A DNA stretch of 64,000 bases, from contig NZ_CAHJXM010000003.1 of NCBI RefSeq assembly GCF_903645295.1, positions 496,001 through 560,000 of the forward strand, given 5' to 3'. Below, piece by piece: positions 17,878 through 26,596 of the stretch. The first letter of the stretch is position 1; every line of letters starts with the position of its first letter. The notes under the pieces were generated by a model that made no database searches, was not told the origin of the DNA, and worked only from the letters and a program-made list of their open reading frames with translations. The position numbers and the translations under genes were made by a program. This stretch comes from Bacillus sp. Marseille-Q1617 (GTDB lineage Bacteria; Bacillota; Bacilli; Bacillales; Bacillaceae_B).

Positions 17878-18395
17878 ATGCGGTTCTCTTGAAAGTTCCA
17901 CAGCAATTGTCAGACCCGTATTTTTATACTGAAGATGAAGTGCTCGTCAGTACAGGACATTATTTGGAAGAAAGGCATTTCTTTGCGTATGAAATGTTAT
18001 ATTTCAGGGGGAAAGAGATCGTGGATCCGCCTTGGGACGATCGTTATAGTGCAGTAAAAGACGTAATAGCCGCCTGGAATGAAGTACAAGAGGTCCTTGA
18101 TGAACGATTTAAATCCCGAGATAAATCTGTTCAGCTACACATGAAAAAAGGGGTTGCTCTATTTTATATGCTCCTGTTTTGGAGTAATTCGGTCCCGGTA
18201 GTATTACGAGAATGGCAGCAGCAGCTCGAAATGCTCTCACTTAAACCGGTTAATGCAGAAGAGAGGATAGCATTCATCAGACAGAATCCAAAACTGTATC
18301 AATCCTTTGTACAGCTGAAGGAATTATTTCAGGAGCAGCATAAACAGACTGCGAAGGACATGGCCATAAGTAAGCTGAAAAAGAACAAAAAGTAA
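17874..18395 (+). CDS. ypoC: YpoC-family conserved protein
   Basis: 173 residues, in the conserved dnaD-nth-ypoC position. The sequence PYFYTEDEVL and a central hydrophobic patch (GVALFYMLLFWSNSVP) are typical of the family; no catalytic motif seen and function is unknown. ATG at 17874 overlaps the nth stop (ATGA-type overlap) and follows GAAGGA. The upstream in-frame extension lies inside nth and is rejected. Ends at a bidirectional terminator facing ponA. Confidence 0.85.
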   Translation: MNAVLLKVPQQLSDPYFYTEDEVLVSTGHYLEERHFFAYEMLYFRGKEIVDPPWDDRYSAVKDVIAAWNEVQEVLDERFKSRDKSVQLHMKKGVALFYMLLFWSNSVPVVLREWQQQLEMLSLKPVNAEERIAFIRQNPKLYQSFVQLKELFQEQHKQTAKDMAISKLKKNKK

Positions 18396-18424
18396 GGCAG
18401 CCCGGATTTCCGGGCTGCCTTTAT
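18394..18424. terminator. Bidirectional terminator between ypoC and ponA
   Basis: AAGGCAGCCCGG (18394-18405), ATTT loop, CCGGGCTGCCTT (18410-18421). Perfect 12-bp stem serving both convergent genes. Confidence 0.9.
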
Positions 18425-18432
18425 TGTTATAT

Positions 18433-21135
18433 TTATTGATTGAACAAATTAGGGAAGGAAGATTCACTGTCTGAACGCTCGCCGTTTCCAGTGCCGCCGT
18501 CACCGGTACCGCCGTCACCAGTGCCTTCTCCGGTACCATCACCAGTACCATCACCAGTACCATCGCCAGTACCATCACCAGTACCATCACCAGTACCATC
18601 ACCAGTACCGGTTCCGTCATCTTCACCATCACCATCACCATCTGAAGGTGGATTCTCTCCATCTTCGCCGCCGGTGCTGCCATCATCCTCTCCTTGGTCA
18701 TTACCAGTACCGTCGCCTTGCCCGTTGCCATTACCTTGATCTTCATCATTATCGTCATTGCCCTTTACATTGACATTCACAGTAGCTGGGTCACTTCGCT
18801 GATCATCTTTAATAGCGACAACTTCAAAGGTGAATGTGCCTGTGGAAGTGATGTTTTCCACATTTAAACCGGTTTTGTCGGTTGTAGTAAGGACTTGCTT
18901 ATCTGCACCATTTATAAGGACAGAAACTTCAAATGTAACATCATCTTTTTTCTTCTTATCATAGTCCCATGCGAGGGTGATCGTTTGATCTTTCTTATTA
19001 AATTTACCTTTCAGACCTTTAGGTGCATCAAGCTTATCGAATTCTTTGGAAACCTTTGTAGGCTCTGTTCCTTTTACAAATAGTTCAGTGATGATCTTAT
19101 CATCAGGTGTGTAGTCACTCGGCAGTTTTGCCGGGTTGCTTCCTTCTTCGACCTGAACTTCAACCACGCTTCCTGGTTTCTTGAAGTCTGCTGTGTCGAC
19201 ACCCTCATGAACATAGCTCATTAAGTCTTTGACGATAAATTGGGCTACGTGGCGGTCTGATGGGCTTAATGAGAATTGGTTTTGTTTATCGTATCCAGTC
19301 CATACAGCAGCTGTATAATTTGTTGTATATCCGACAAACCATGAATCTGGAGCATGTGATTTAGGGATATTGTTTGCTTCCCTTGTTTTTTCGTCATAGT
19401 TTGTTGTTCCTGATTTACCTGCCATCGGGAGACCTGGTACTTTCGCGCGGGCACCAGTTCCTCTTGGATGATCGATTACGCTTTTCAGCATGTCAGAAAT
19501 CATATAGGCCGTGTATTCCTTCATTGCAGGTTCTGGCTTGTTTTCGTTTTTGATCTCTGTTTCGCCATCACGAAGGACAACTTTCTTAACCGTATGAGGT
19601 TTATTGTAAATCCCTTCATTACCAAAAGGAGCATATGCACCGGCCATTTGTACAGAGTTCATACCTGGCGAGACGGCTCCTATTGAAGCGGATTCGTAAT
19701 AATGATCGAAATCAAGTCCGAGCCTGTTCACGAATTCTTCAGCTTTTTCCGGACCCACTTCCTGGAATGCTTTCAATGCCGTAACGTTGCGTGAATCCCA
19801 TAAGGCCTCTCTCATCGTGATATCGCCTTTGTGTTCCATATCATAGTTGTTGATTTCAGGCCCGTCTGTGTATTTATAAGGCTCATCCTTCAAGATATGA
19901 TACGTCGACCATTTCAGATATTCTACAGCAGGACCGTAGTCAAGCAGAGGCTTGATTGTAGATCCGGGCTGGCGTCTGGTATCAATGGCATAGTTGAAGC
20001 CGCGCTGGACCTCTTCCTCGGTATTTCTGCCGCCGCCGATAGCGCGGATCTCACCGGTTTGAGTATCCATCAGAGTGATACCGGCCTGCATGATGCCGCC
20101 TTCCTGGTCGGGATAAGTGAAGCTTGTCGCTTCACCTGCCAGGATTTGTTCGACACGCTTCTGCGCATTCGTATCAAGAGTGGTATAGACCTTCAAACCA
20201 TCGGAAAACAGGTTATAGTCACCCATTTTTTCGACTTCATCAATAACTGCATCCACATATGCAGGGTATTTATTTCCATTTTCTTTTTCGCGCTGTTCTT
20301 TAGAAACAAGCCCTTCAGTGATCGGGATACTTTGAGCTTCTTTCTTTTCGGCTTCAGTTATTTTACCATGCTGAACCATTAGGGAGAGAACGATGTCACG
20401 GCGTTTTTTAGCCTTTTCAGGATAGTCAAGTGGATTATAGTTATTCGGACTTTGAGGCAAACCGGCAATCAATGCCGCCTCATGAAGCTTGATATCCTTT
20501 ATTTCTTTACCATAATAGTAGTCAGCCGCAGTAGCCATTCCATGAATTCCATCCGACATGTATACTTTGTTGAAGTACATTTCGAAAATTTCTTCTTTTG
20601 TATATTCCTGCTCTAGCTTGAGTGCAAGCCAAGCTTCCTGGGCTTTTCTTTTTAAGGTTTTATCAGGACTGAGGAATGACCCCTTGATTACCTGCTGGGT
20701 AATGGTTGAGGCACCCTCCGAACCAAATCCGCCTGTAATGTTGGCAATGACAGCCCCGCCCAGACGAATCAGGTCGATTCCATTATGCTTATAAAAACGA
20801 TTATCCTCTGTAGCTAAGACTGCGTCCTGCATTGATTGAGGAATTTCATCAAAGTTGGCATACTCTCTATTTTCCTTACCGACAGTAGTAATCAATTCGC
20901 CATTCATATCATAGATCTCTGACGCTACCGGGTCTTTCAGTAATTTTTCATCAAGCTTCGGGGCACTGGATGCGTAGTAAGCAAACAAACCTGCTCCAGC
21001 TAACATACCGATAATTCCTATAATAAATAAAGATATGATTACACGTTTCACCATTGAGCCTTTTTTGGTTTTCTTTGTGTTAGACTTCTGCTGGGCTAGA
21101 CGCTTTTCTTCCCTTGACTTATATTGACCAGCCAT
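18433..21135 (-). CDS. ponA: Class A penicillin-binding protein PBP1
   Basis: Bifunctional peptidoglycan synthase, 900 residues. Short basic cytoplasmic tail, one transmembrane helix (about 30-53), GT51 glycosyltransferase domain ([23 protein letters not shown]), then the transpeptidase with S392-T-I-K395 (GSTIKP), an SRN motif and K574-S-G-T577. After it come an FN3-like domain (about 690-780) and a Gly/Asp/Thr-rich tail with TGDG tandem repeats. Closest in layout to Bacillus PBP1a/b. Transcribed with recU, 103 bases upstream; the two are linked in most Firmicutes. Confidence 0.94.
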   Translation of the reverse strand: MAGQYKSREEKRLAQQKSNTKKTKKGSMVKRVIISLFIIGIIGMLAGAGLFAYYASSAPKLDEKLLKDPVASEIYDMNGELITTVGKENREYANFDEIPQSMQDAVLATEDNRFYKHNGIDLIRLGGAVIANITGGFGSEGASTITQQVIKGSFLSPDKTLKRKAQEAWLALKLEQEYTKEEIFEMYFNKVYMSDGIHGMATAADYYYGKEIKDIKLHEAALIAGLPQSPNNYNPLDYPEKAKKRRDIVLSLMVQHGKITEAEKKEAQSIPITEGLVSKEQREKENGNKYPAYVDAVIDEVEKMGDYNLFSDGLKVYTTLDTNAQKRVEQILAGEATSFTYPDQEGGIMQAGITLMDTQTGEIRAIGGGRNTEEEVQRGFNYAIDTRRQPGSTIKPLLDYGPAVEYLKWSTYHILKDEPYKYTDGPEINNYDMEHKGDITMREALWDSRNVTALKAFQEVGPEKAEEFVNRLGLDFDHYYESASIGAVSPGMNSVQMAGAYAPFGNEGIYNKPHTVKKVVLRDGETEIKNENKPEPAMKEYTAYMISDMLKSVIDHPRGTGARAKVPGLPMAGKSGTTNYDEKTREANNIPKSHAPDSWFVGYTTNYTAAVWTGYDKQNQFSLSPSDRHVAQFIVKDLMSYVHEGVDTADFKKPGSVVEVQVEEGSNPAKLPSDYTPDDKIITELFVKGTEPTKVSKEFDKLDAPKGLKGKFNKKDQTITLAWDYDKKKKDDVTFEVSVLINGADKQVLTTTDKTGLNVENITSTGTFTFEVVAIKDDQRSDPATVNVNVKGNDDNDEDQGNGNGQGDGTGNDQGEDDGSTGGEDGENPPSDGDGDGEDDGTGTGDGTGDGTGDGTGDGTGDGTGDGTGEGTGDGGTGDGGTGNGERSDSESSFPNLFNQ
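18535..18606 (-). repeat. 12-bp tandem repeat inside ponA
   Basis: Six uninterrupted units of ACCATCACCAGT (plus-strand reading; the third has one change), 72 bases in all, with degenerate units on both sides. On the coding strand each unit encodes Thr-Gly-Asp-Gly. The unit length keeps the frame, so copy number can change without breaking the protein. Confidence 0.9.
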
Positions 21136-21238
21136 ATTGTTTCCTCGCTTTCAATCTTCTGTCTTTTTAGTATTGTCTAAGTTTTGATTTATACTACTTA
21201 TAATGAGATAAACTATAGATTATCTCATTTGTGCTCAT

Positions 21239-21841
21239 CTAAAAATATAACTGATGGACTATTTTTAAGTAATCGACACGGGGATGTAGTCCCAATGGAA
21301 TTTTATAGCCCGCTTCCTCAATTTCTTCTTTCCTTATGGATTTCCTGCCCCCGCTTATCATCCGGTCCCAAAAAGCTTTCAAAGCCTGGAAAGGGAGCAG
21401 ATATACTTCCTCAGTGAGGGAAAATCTCAGCAATACGAATGTGATGCCGTCCTGCAAATAAACACTTTCCATATGGTTGATTTGATGCTCGTGGAAATTT
21501 TGAAGGGGAAAGGAGGTTTTGTTTTTCGTTTCCTTCGCTTCAAAATCAATGTACCTGCTTTTATAGACCCCGTTATAGTCAGTGGTGGAAGGCTGTTTGA
21601 AGTAAGCCTCCTTGATTACCGCTGCACTCCGGGTCGGATAATGAACATCCACGATTTGGACTGGAGTGGGTTTTTTATGGATAACGGCTGTTTTGTGAAC
21701 CAGATAATATTGATTGGTTTCATTGATATCCTCCTCTAACGTCATCCCACGGTTACTGTAGGAGACTTGTTTAACTTTCGTGTTTTTAGAAGATGATTTC
21801 GTTTCCGTATACCTTTTTCCATTAGGATAATGGAATTTCAT
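21239..21841 (-). CDS. recU: Holliday junction resolvase RecU
   Basis: 200 residues, Firmicute-specific PD-(D/E)xK-fold resolvase acting with RuvAB in recombination and chromosome segregation. Motifs: [46 protein letters not shown] with the metal-binding D and E-x-K, and [10 protein letters not shown]. The basic disordered N-terminus is usual. It leads the recU-ponA operon and is divergent from yppC. Confidence 0.94.
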   Translation of the reverse strand: MKFHYPNGKRYTETKSSSKNTKVKQVSYSNRGMTLEEDINETNQYYLVHKTAVIHKKPTPVQIVDVHYPTRSAAVIKEAYFKQPSTTDYNGVYKSRYIDFEAKETKNKTSFPLQNFHEHQINHMESVYLQDGITFVLLRFSLTEEVYLLPFQALKAFWDRMISGGRKSIRKEEIEEAGYKIPLGLHPRVDYLKIVHQLYF

Positions 21842-21949
21842 GGGAATTCACCTCGCAGACTAAACTATATCATAACAGAAACCACTCCATTTTGTGTGAA
21901 TAATTCATTACAAATTCCTTAAGATATGACTAAAGGAGAAGAGGATTAA

Positions 21950-22972
21950 ATGGATGAATTCACTAATACCTATCGCTTTTTACCCTATATTACAGAATTT
22001 AAACGTAAACACGAGTGGATTGATTTCCTGCGCCGTATTGTAAGTCATCACAATCAGGATAATATTACAAGAACTGCCGCTTATCAACGTTTTTATCTTC
22101 TTCATCCTGAGATCAGGTGGTCGTTTCTTGCATCGATGGTTTCAAGAAACGCAGGCTGGAATATGACTGATTTAGAAGGTGAAACATTTAGGAGCCTGTT
22201 AACCCCCGAGACAAGAAAGAATCTGTTCATGACCTATGAAAGAGCAAATTGGGCAATATTTCAGGATGCTTTTCCTCAACTCCTTATCTATCATTATTCG
22301 ACGTTAAATGAGGATAAAATGTTTCATCTTTTAAAGGATTTTCATGTTTCTGAATTTATGCAGGAAATATGGGAGCAATTCTGGGAGCACAGGGATGAGG
22401 GGAAATTGGTTCAATCGCAAATTATAAATGAGCAGAACCTGATTCAGAAGCCGGTGATCGAGCATCCGGTTTATAAGAATAAGGTGTTCCGGTCAGGTCT
22501 GTTCTTTATTGAAGATCATCTCCATTTTTGTTCAGTGGTGTTTCCAACCAGAAAGGGCGATCTCATCGGGGCAAGTGTGCACGATTTCCGTAATGTGGAT
22601 GACCGTATCAAATTGGGAAACATTCTATATCGGATTTTGTTTCATAACGAATATTATCCATTATTTTATGATTTTGCTCTGAATATAAGGCCGACTGGAT
22701 CTAGAAGGGATTATGAGAGTTTTTGTGCTCCTGGACTGGCAAGGACGAATACCCCCTCGCTCACGAGTGTGTATGACAAAGTTGAGCACCATTGGGAGAT
22801 GTCAGAAGACTGGTCAAGAGCCGCCAGGGTGAAGAAGAAATGGTATAGTACACCCGGACTGCCTAAGGAACCCCTTATGACAAAATGGTTCTTCCGCAAA
22901 CAAGGTCAAATGAAGAGGGTTGCGCATCTGAAGTCGCTGTTTGTGAATAAAGAAAGAACTGCCGGCCATTAG
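21950..22972 (+). CDS. yppC: YppC-family protein (DUF2515)
   Basis: 340 residues, recognised by position next to recU and by family-like segments (NITRTAAYQRFYLLHPEIRWSFLASMVSRNAGWNMTDLEG; ANWAIFQDAFPQLLIY). No catalytic motif or membrane helix was identified; function unknown. ATG at 21950 follows GGAGAAGAGG. A hairpin overlaps the stop codon and may end transcription. Confidence 0.8.
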   Translation: MDEFTNTYRFLPYITEFKRKHEWIDFLRRIVSHHNQDNITRTAAYQRFYLLHPEIRWSFLASMVSRNAGWNMTDLEGETFRSLLTPETRKNLFMTYERANWAIFQDAFPQLLIYHYSTLNEDKMFHLLKDFHVSEFMQEIWEQFWEHRDEGKLVQSQIINEQNLIQKPVIEHPVYKNKVFRSGLFFIEDHLHFCSVVFPTRKGDLIGASVHDFRNVDDRIKLGNILYRILFHNEYYPLFYDFALNIRPTGSRRDYESFCAPGLARTNTPSLTSVYDKVEHHWEMSEDWSRAARVKKKWYSTPGLPKEPLMTKWFFRKQGQMKRVAHLKSLFVNKERTAGH

Positions 22973-22992
22973 GACCGGCAGTTCTCTTCGTT
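22955..22992 (+). terminator. Hairpin at the end of yppC
   Basis: AGAACTGCCGG (22955-22965) pairs with CCGGCAGTTCT (22975-22985), with the yppC stop in the loop. The T tract is poor (CTCTTCGTTT). Confidence 0.6.
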
Positions 22993-23011
22993 TGAAAGGG
23001 CTCGAACCTTC

Positions 23012-23125
23012 TTACGTCGAAGGTCTGTTTTCCCCTTCAAGTTTAGGGTTGCCTTTAGAGGCTTTTGTTTGATGCTGATTGGATTCAGCAGGCTGTTTTT
23101 TGTTTTTGTTATTTTGAGTTTTCAT
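23012..23125 (-). CDS. sspM: Small acid-soluble spore protein M
   Basis: 37 residues starting MKTQNNKNKKQPAESN and ending in GENRPST; the NRPST tail and basic, hydrophilic composition match SspM of B. subtilis. Too short for usual gene finders. Ribosome site GGAGGTG is five bases upstream. A TGAATA hexamer 55 or so bases upstream on the same strand resembles a sigma-G -35, though the -10 is weak. Expected to be made in the forespore. Confidence 0.85.
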   Translation of the reverse strand: MKTQNNKNKKQPAESNQHQTKASKGNPKLEGENRPST

Positions 23126-23309
23126 AAGAACACCTCCGCTGTTATTATTTGAGCTTTGACTAGTTTTATTCAACTGTCGAAAAATAATAGGACGGTTGTC
23201 CTAAATGCACTTTCTTTGACGAATCGCTACTAGTTTTGTCAAGAGGGAAGGGAAAGGCTCATTAAAGCAGAATACCTATGTAAATCCAAAAAAGCCGGGA
23301 GGAAGAAGC

Positions 23310-23555
23310 ATGCTTCCAAAACAAGATATAATGTTAAAACTAGCCGAAATTGAAGAAAGTTTAAATCAGCTTGAGCAGAGTGTGTATGATCGAATTTCAA
23401 TGGAGGAAAAAGTTGAAGAATCGAAACTGGCTGAAAAAATTGAAGAACTTGAGGGGAAACTATCTACAGTGGAAAGCAGGGCAGAAACTTTCATAACTAG
23501 AAGGGAACATTCATTTGTTGCTCAAAAGCTTGAATTATCATATAAGACATCATAA
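23310..23555 (+). CDS. Small coiled-coil protein of unknown function
   Basis: 81 residues, very rich in Glu and Leu with heptad-like spacing (LKLAEIEESLNQLEQSVYDRI; KLAEKIEELEGKLSTVESRAE), predicting a short coiled coil. No signal peptide or membrane helix. GGGAGGAAG precedes the ATG and a clean terminator follows. Its position between yppC/sspM and yppE corresponds to yppD in B. subtilis, but I cannot confirm homology from memory. Confidence 0.65.
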   Translation: MLPKQDIMLKLAEIEESLNQLEQSVYDRISMEEKVEESKLAEKIEELEGKLSTVESRAETFITRREHSFVAQKLELSYKTS

Positions 23556-23567
23556 ACTTACTATTAT

Positions 23568-23596
23568 AAGTAGCAGCTTTGCTACTTTTTATTTTT
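23568..23596 (+). terminator. Terminator after the coiled-coil gene
   Basis: AAGTAGCA (23568-23575), GCTT loop, TGCTACTT (23580-23587), then TTTATTTTT. Confidence 0.85.
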
Positions 23597-23621
23597 GTCT
23601 CACCCTGCCTGGAGGTTTAAT

Positions 23622-23975
23622 ATGGAACAGTTAATATATGTGACTGAAGAGTTGTCGGCGTTGCTCGATAACATGATGACCGAATATAAACAAAGACGGG
23701 AAACCGGTGAAAAAGGTGACTTCTATAGTGAAGTAAAACCGTTTGCAGATAAAGTCAAAGAAATGAATGACAAGTGGAGAGAGCTTTCTCTTGAATGGAT
23801 CAAAACAGATCGTCCAAAACATCTTCACTTACCGCAAGTCATGAATACATACGATAATATTGAAATGCTTTCGGTTCACTGCTTCTTTCCTGAGTCCAGT
23901 TATAACCGCTTTATCAGTCATCATCAATCTGTTCGCTACGTGCTGAACAACATACTTGATGAGTTAACGGAGTAA
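23622..23975 (+). CDS. yppE: YppE-family protein (DUF1798)
   Basis: 117 residues, mostly helical. Segments GDFYSEVKPFADKVKEMNDKW and ELSLEWIKTDRPKHLH match the DUF1798/YppE pattern (four-helix bundle in the known family structure). ATG at 23622 follows TGGAGG; the in-frame ATG at 23595 lies in the preceding terminator tail and is rejected. Function unknown. Confidence 0.82.
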   Translation: MEQLIYVTEELSALLDNMMTEYKQRRETGEKGDFYSEVKPFADKVKEMNDKWRELSLEWIKTDRPKHLHLPQVMNTYDNIEMLSVHCFFPESSYNRFISHHQSVRYVLNNILDELTE

Positions 23976-23978
23976 ATA

Positions 23979-24005
23979 AAGGGCTTCCCGCGGGAAGCCC
24001 TTCAG
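23979..24005. terminator. Bidirectional terminator between yppE and yppF
   Basis: AAGGGCTTCCC (23979-23989) and GGGAAGCCCTT (23992-24002), an 11-bp stem between convergent genes. Confidence 0.75.
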
Positions 24006-24018
24006 TATGATTTATTTG

Positions 24019-24201
24019 TTATAATGTGGGAACTGCACGGTCGCAGCTCAAATCGATTTGCCTTACAAGTTCTTTATAGTTTTGCAGAGAAATTTCATTT
24101 GAAATATATAGTTTCTTTGTCAGCGTAAGAAGCTCCAGCCCATCGGATGTCCGGTACTGCTTTTGATTTTCGTACTTCTTTAACAATTCACTAAAGTTCA
24201 T
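24019..24201 (-). CDS. yppF: YppF-like small protein
   Basis: 60 residues (MNFSELLKKYENQ ... YKELVRQIDLSCDRAVPTL), placed in the yppE-yppF-yppG order. GGGAGG is seven bases upstream of the ATG at 24201; an earlier in-frame ATG is too close to that site. Helical, soluble, function unknown. The assignment is partly by position. Confidence 0.65.
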   Translation of the reverse strand: MNFSELLKKYENQKQYRTSDGLELLTLTKKLYISNEISLQNYKELVRQIDLSCDRAVPTL

Positions 24202-24345
24202 ACTCATTCCTCCCAGTAATTTAATGGTAAGGCAGGCAACCTTTATCATTATCCTAACATAGAAAGCCTTTTCTTTAAGTTATTAGAATAGTGTAACTTC
24301 CGACATTTTTTGAGATTTTGTCGAAAACAAATGTGGGGTGCTTTC

Positions 24346-24373
24346 ACCTTATGGCCCAGTGTTTCATACTGTG
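24346..24373 (+). promoter_or_regulatory. Sigma-K-type promoter of yppG
   Basis: ACC (24346-24348), 16 bases, then CATACTGTG (24365-24373), close to the late mother-cell consensus AC-N16/17-CATANNNTA. About 32 bases from -10 to the start codon. Confidence 0.5.
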
Positions 24374-24404
24374 TAGTAACCGCAATAATGTAAGGGGGCT
24401 TAGT

Positions 24405-24869
24405 ATGAATTCACATCGATATCGTCAGCGCTATCAAAATTATTATCCTTATCCATTTCCGTACCCGGCCAATCATAATATGGGTCAGATGGGCAATTAT
24501 CAAATGCAGGGGGGAGGTCAGTATTATTCTCCGCCTCCCCATTATTCAACCGAACCCGTGCGCCCTAACGTCCAAATGAACCAAGCAGGTTATACGAATC
24601 CATATTTTGAAAATCCTCTTCAGCATGAAGAGTATAACCCTTATCAAATGAAGGCAATGCAGCAGCAGGCATACGCGAATCCTTACCCGAAAGCATCTTT
24701 CATGGCAAAACCTTCAAACTCCGGAATGGGAACGATCATGAACTCATTCAAATCCCAGGATGGCTCATTTGATTTCAATAAAGTGATGAACACGGCAGGA
24801 CAGATGATGGGTGCAGTCAATCAAGTCTCTTCACTCGTAAAAGGGCTCGGAGGAATGTTTAAGATATAG
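24405..24869 (+). CDS. yppG: YppG-family, spore-coat-like protein
   Basis: 154 residues. The first two thirds are rich in Tyr, Pro, Asn, Gln and Met (YYPYPFPYPANHN; GGGQYYSPPPHYS), a coat-protein-like composition; the C-terminal third (NSFKSQDGSFDFNKVMNTAGQMMGAVNQVSSLVKGLG) is the conserved YppG motif. ATG at 24405 follows AAGGGGG; the upstream extension has no ribosome site. The sigma-K-like promoter supports synthesis in the late mother cell. Confidence 0.82.
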   Translation: MNSHRYRQRYQNYYPYPFPYPANHNMGQMGNYQMQGGGQYYSPPPHYSTEPVRPNVQMNQAGYTNPYFENPLQHEEYNPYQMKAMQQQAYANPYPKASFMAKPSNSGMGTIMNSFKSQDGSFDFNKVMNTAGQMMGAVNQVSSLVKGLGGMFKI

Positions 24870-24881
24870 TGAACCCAGAAT

Positions 24882-24917
24882 AAAAAGAGCAGCTGATTGC
24901 ATCAGGCTGCTCTTTTT
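24882..24917. terminator. Bidirectional terminator between yppG and the Hsp20 gene
   Basis: AAAAAGAGCAGC (24882-24893) pairs with GCTGCTCTTTTT (24906-24917), with a nested TGAT/ATCA. Confidence 0.9.
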
Positions 24918-24953
24918 GATATGAGGATGAATATGATTCTTGATTTCATAGCA

Positions 24954-25418
24954 TTACTCAATGCTGATTTTCCTGCCGGATTGTTTTTCGACTTTTATTT
25001 GTAATAAGCCATCTTTATAGGAAGCTTTTACATCTTTTTCATTTACCGTGGTTGGAAATGGAATAGTACGGCTGCTCCTGTTCATCGATTGTTTTTTTCT
25101 GATTATTTGTTTCTTTTCGTTTTCCTCTGAATAGAGTTCCATATTCGTGATGGTAATGGTGACAAAGTTAGGGAATACCTCCAAATTTATTTGTTCTTTT
25201 TTAACACCGGGAAGTTCGGAGGTTATCAGATAATAATCATCAAGTTCCTTAAAGTCGACGGGGAAAGAATTGAAAGGATTGGACGCAGATGTAAAAAAAT
25301 CATCAATACTCTGAAGCATCCCCCGCATCGGCTTTTCATGAAAGAATTCATTCATTGACTGCATCAGGTCACCAAAACCTTTTTTCTTGGATGGGTCATT
25401 TGAAAAATGACTGTTCAT
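24954..25418 (-). CDS. Hsp20/alpha-crystallin protein, probably spore-coat associated
   Basis: 154 residues. The alpha-crystallin domain spans about 50-150: VDFKELDDYYLITSELPGVKKEQINLEVFPNFVTITI, then SSRTIPFPTTVNEKDVKASYKDGLLQIKV, the A-x-x-x-x-G-L/I-L motif being present. The N-terminus is disordered. ATG at 25418 follows AAAGGAGA. A near-perfect sigma-K promoter lies upstream, so by analogy with CotM/CotP of B. subtilis this is likely a coat-associated small heat-shock protein rather than a general stress chaperone. That role is inference. Confidence 0.8.
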   Translation of the reverse strand: MNSHFSNDPSKKKGFGDLMQSMNEFFHEKPMRGMLQSIDDFFTSASNPFNSFPVDFKELDDYYLITSELPGVKKEQINLEVFPNFVTITITNMELYSEENEKKQIIRKKQSMNRSSRTIPFPTTVNEKDVKASYKDGLLQIKVEKQSGRKISIE

Positions 25419-25453
25419 AGTGGTATCTCCTTTCACGGCAGATCTTTTCATAA

Positions 25454-25481
25454 TAATGTATGAACGCTTTCATGCAATTGT
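25454..25481 (-). promoter_or_regulatory. Sigma-K-type promoter of the Hsp20 gene
   Basis: Minus strand: ACA (25481-25479), 16 bases, CATACATTA (25462-25454), a full match to AC-N16-CATANNNTA. The start codon is 36 bases further on. Confidence 0.65.
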
Positions 25482-25555
25482 GCCTATCTCACTTTTGTTT
25501 AAAAACGTGTGGGGGAGGAAAAATATAAGGAAAATGCACAAAGGGGGAAAAGGTT

Positions 25556-26341
25556 ATGGAAAAGCAGCATGTAGGAGGATTTGATTTAGCCTTTCAAGAT
25601 CGCGGTGAAGGGGAAGAGACAGTCATACTTCTTCATGGATTTTGCGGGAGCTCTGCTTATTGGCAGGAAGTAGTTCCTCTACTGGATTCCTCCCGGGTCA
25701 TCACGATCGACCTTAGGGGCCATGGCCAGTCGGGGATAATCGATTCTGCATTCAGTATTGAAGACTTGGCAAAAGACATTCATTATTTTATGGATCAAAA
25801 GCAGTTGGATAATGTCTATCTATTTGGTCATTCTTTAGGGGGATATGTGACGCTTGCCGCTGCGGAATTATATGGAGAGAAATTAAAGGGGTTTGGGCTC
25901 ATTCATTCCACAACTCTTGCTGATAGTGATGAAGCAAAGGAAAATCGATTAAAATCGATTGAGGTAATCAAAGAAGACGGAATCAACACATTTGTAAATG
26001 ACCTGGCGCCAAAATTGTTCAATCCTGACAAGATGGATGACCTGACTGATGAAATCCAGTTAACGAAAGATATTGGATATGAAACCAGCCCGATCGGAGC
26101 CATTGAAACCCTTAAGGCAATGAGAAACAGAACAGATCGTTCCGATATAGTAAAAAACAGCAGCATCCCCGTACTGCTTGTAGCGGGCGAACATGACCAG
26201 ATCATCCCGAAAGAAAAAGTCTTTCAAGAAGAATCGTCCCATACACATACCAAAGTTCTCACACAATCAGGCCACATGGGATTATTTGAAGAACCTGAAC
26301 AGATTGCTTATACCCTGAAGGAATTTATTAATTCCAAATAA
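25556..26341 (+). CDS. Alpha/beta hydrolase
   Basis: 261 residues, canonical fold: oxyanion segment LLHGFCGSSAYW, nucleophile elbow GHSLGG with S93, acid D214 in VAGEHDQI and H240 in SGHMGLFEEPE. Resembles MenH-like and carboxylesterase-type hydrolases, but substrate cannot be told from sequence. It stands alone between the Hsp20 gene and mrfAB, with ribosome site AAAGGGGGAAAAGG. Repeat copy 3 and a terminator follow. Confidence 0.85.
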   Translation: MEKQHVGGFDLAFQDRGEGEETVILLHGFCGSSAYWQEVVPLLDSSRVITIDLRGHGQSGIIDSAFSIEDLAKDIHYFMDQKQLDNVYLFGHSLGGYVTLAAAELYGEKLKGFGLIHSTTLADSDEAKENRLKSIEVIKEDGINTFVNDLAPKLFNPDKMDDLTDEIQLTKDIGYETSPIGAIETLKAMRNRTDRSDIVKNSSIPVLLVAGEHDQIIPKEKVFQEESSHTHTKVLTQSGHMGLFEEPEQIAYTLKEFINSK

Positions 26342-26363
26342 AGATTATCTTTAATCCGTTCCA

Positions 26364-26489
26364 GCAGTTGATTGGAGTGCAAGACGAAGACTCCTGCGGG
26401 AGAAGTGGCCGAAGTGAGACCCCGCAGGCTTGCCGAGGAGGCTCACGGGTCACCCGCGGAAAGCGAAGTCTTGCACGGAAATCAACTGC
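26364..26489 (+). repeat. Structured ~125-bp intergenic repeat, copy 3
   Basis: Arms GCAGTTGATT (26364-26373) and AATCAACTGC (26480-26489) are perfectly complementary; the inner stem is GTGCAAGAC/GTCTTGCAC. The centre differs from copies 1 and 2 (GTGGCCGAAGTGAGACC) while keeping GTGAG/CTCAC pairing. It lies between the hydrolase stop and that gene's terminator, so it may be transcribed as a 3' untranslated region. Confidence 0.9.
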
Positions 26490-26517
26490 GGTGTTTAAAA
26501 TCGGATGAAAATGATTT

Positions 26518-26550
26518 TCCGGCGAAGCACTCGCCGGATTTTTTTATTTT
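26518..26550 (+). terminator. Strong terminator upstream of mrfA
   Basis: TCCGGCGA (26518-26525), AGCAC loop, TCGCCGGA (26531-26538), then TTTTTTTATTTT. Confidence 0.88.
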
Positions 26551-26577
26551 TACATTCGAACATAGATTCGATAAAAT
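26549..26577 (+). promoter_or_regulatory. mrfAB promoter with LexA-like box in its spacer
   Basis: TTTACA (26549-26554), 17-base spacer, TAAAAT (26572-26577). The spacer holds CGAACATAGATTCG (26557-26570), which differs from the Bacillus LexA site CGAAC-N4-GTTCG at one of ten fixed bases. Predicted start of transcription is near 26584, leaving almost no leader, which is a caution. Confidence 0.45.
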
Positions 26578-26596
26578 GTTCATAGAGGTGAAGAAG

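Noticed and set aside
18535..18606. Short regular repeats that might suggest a CRISPR array
   Set aside because: Units are 12 bp with no unique spacers and lie in frame inside ponA.
18440..18739. Plus-strand frame rich in Pro-Val-Pro-Ser repeats
   Set aside because: It is the complement of the ponA repeat tail; no ribosome site, and the repeat structure forces open frames on both strands.
19831..20382. Plus-strand 183-codon frame inside ponA
   Set aside because: Fully antisense to the GT51/transpeptidase region, with no initiation signal and no recognisable domain.
24019..24249. Longer YppF frame starting at 24249
   Set aside because: GGGAGG is placed for the ATG at 24201; the extra residues have no support.
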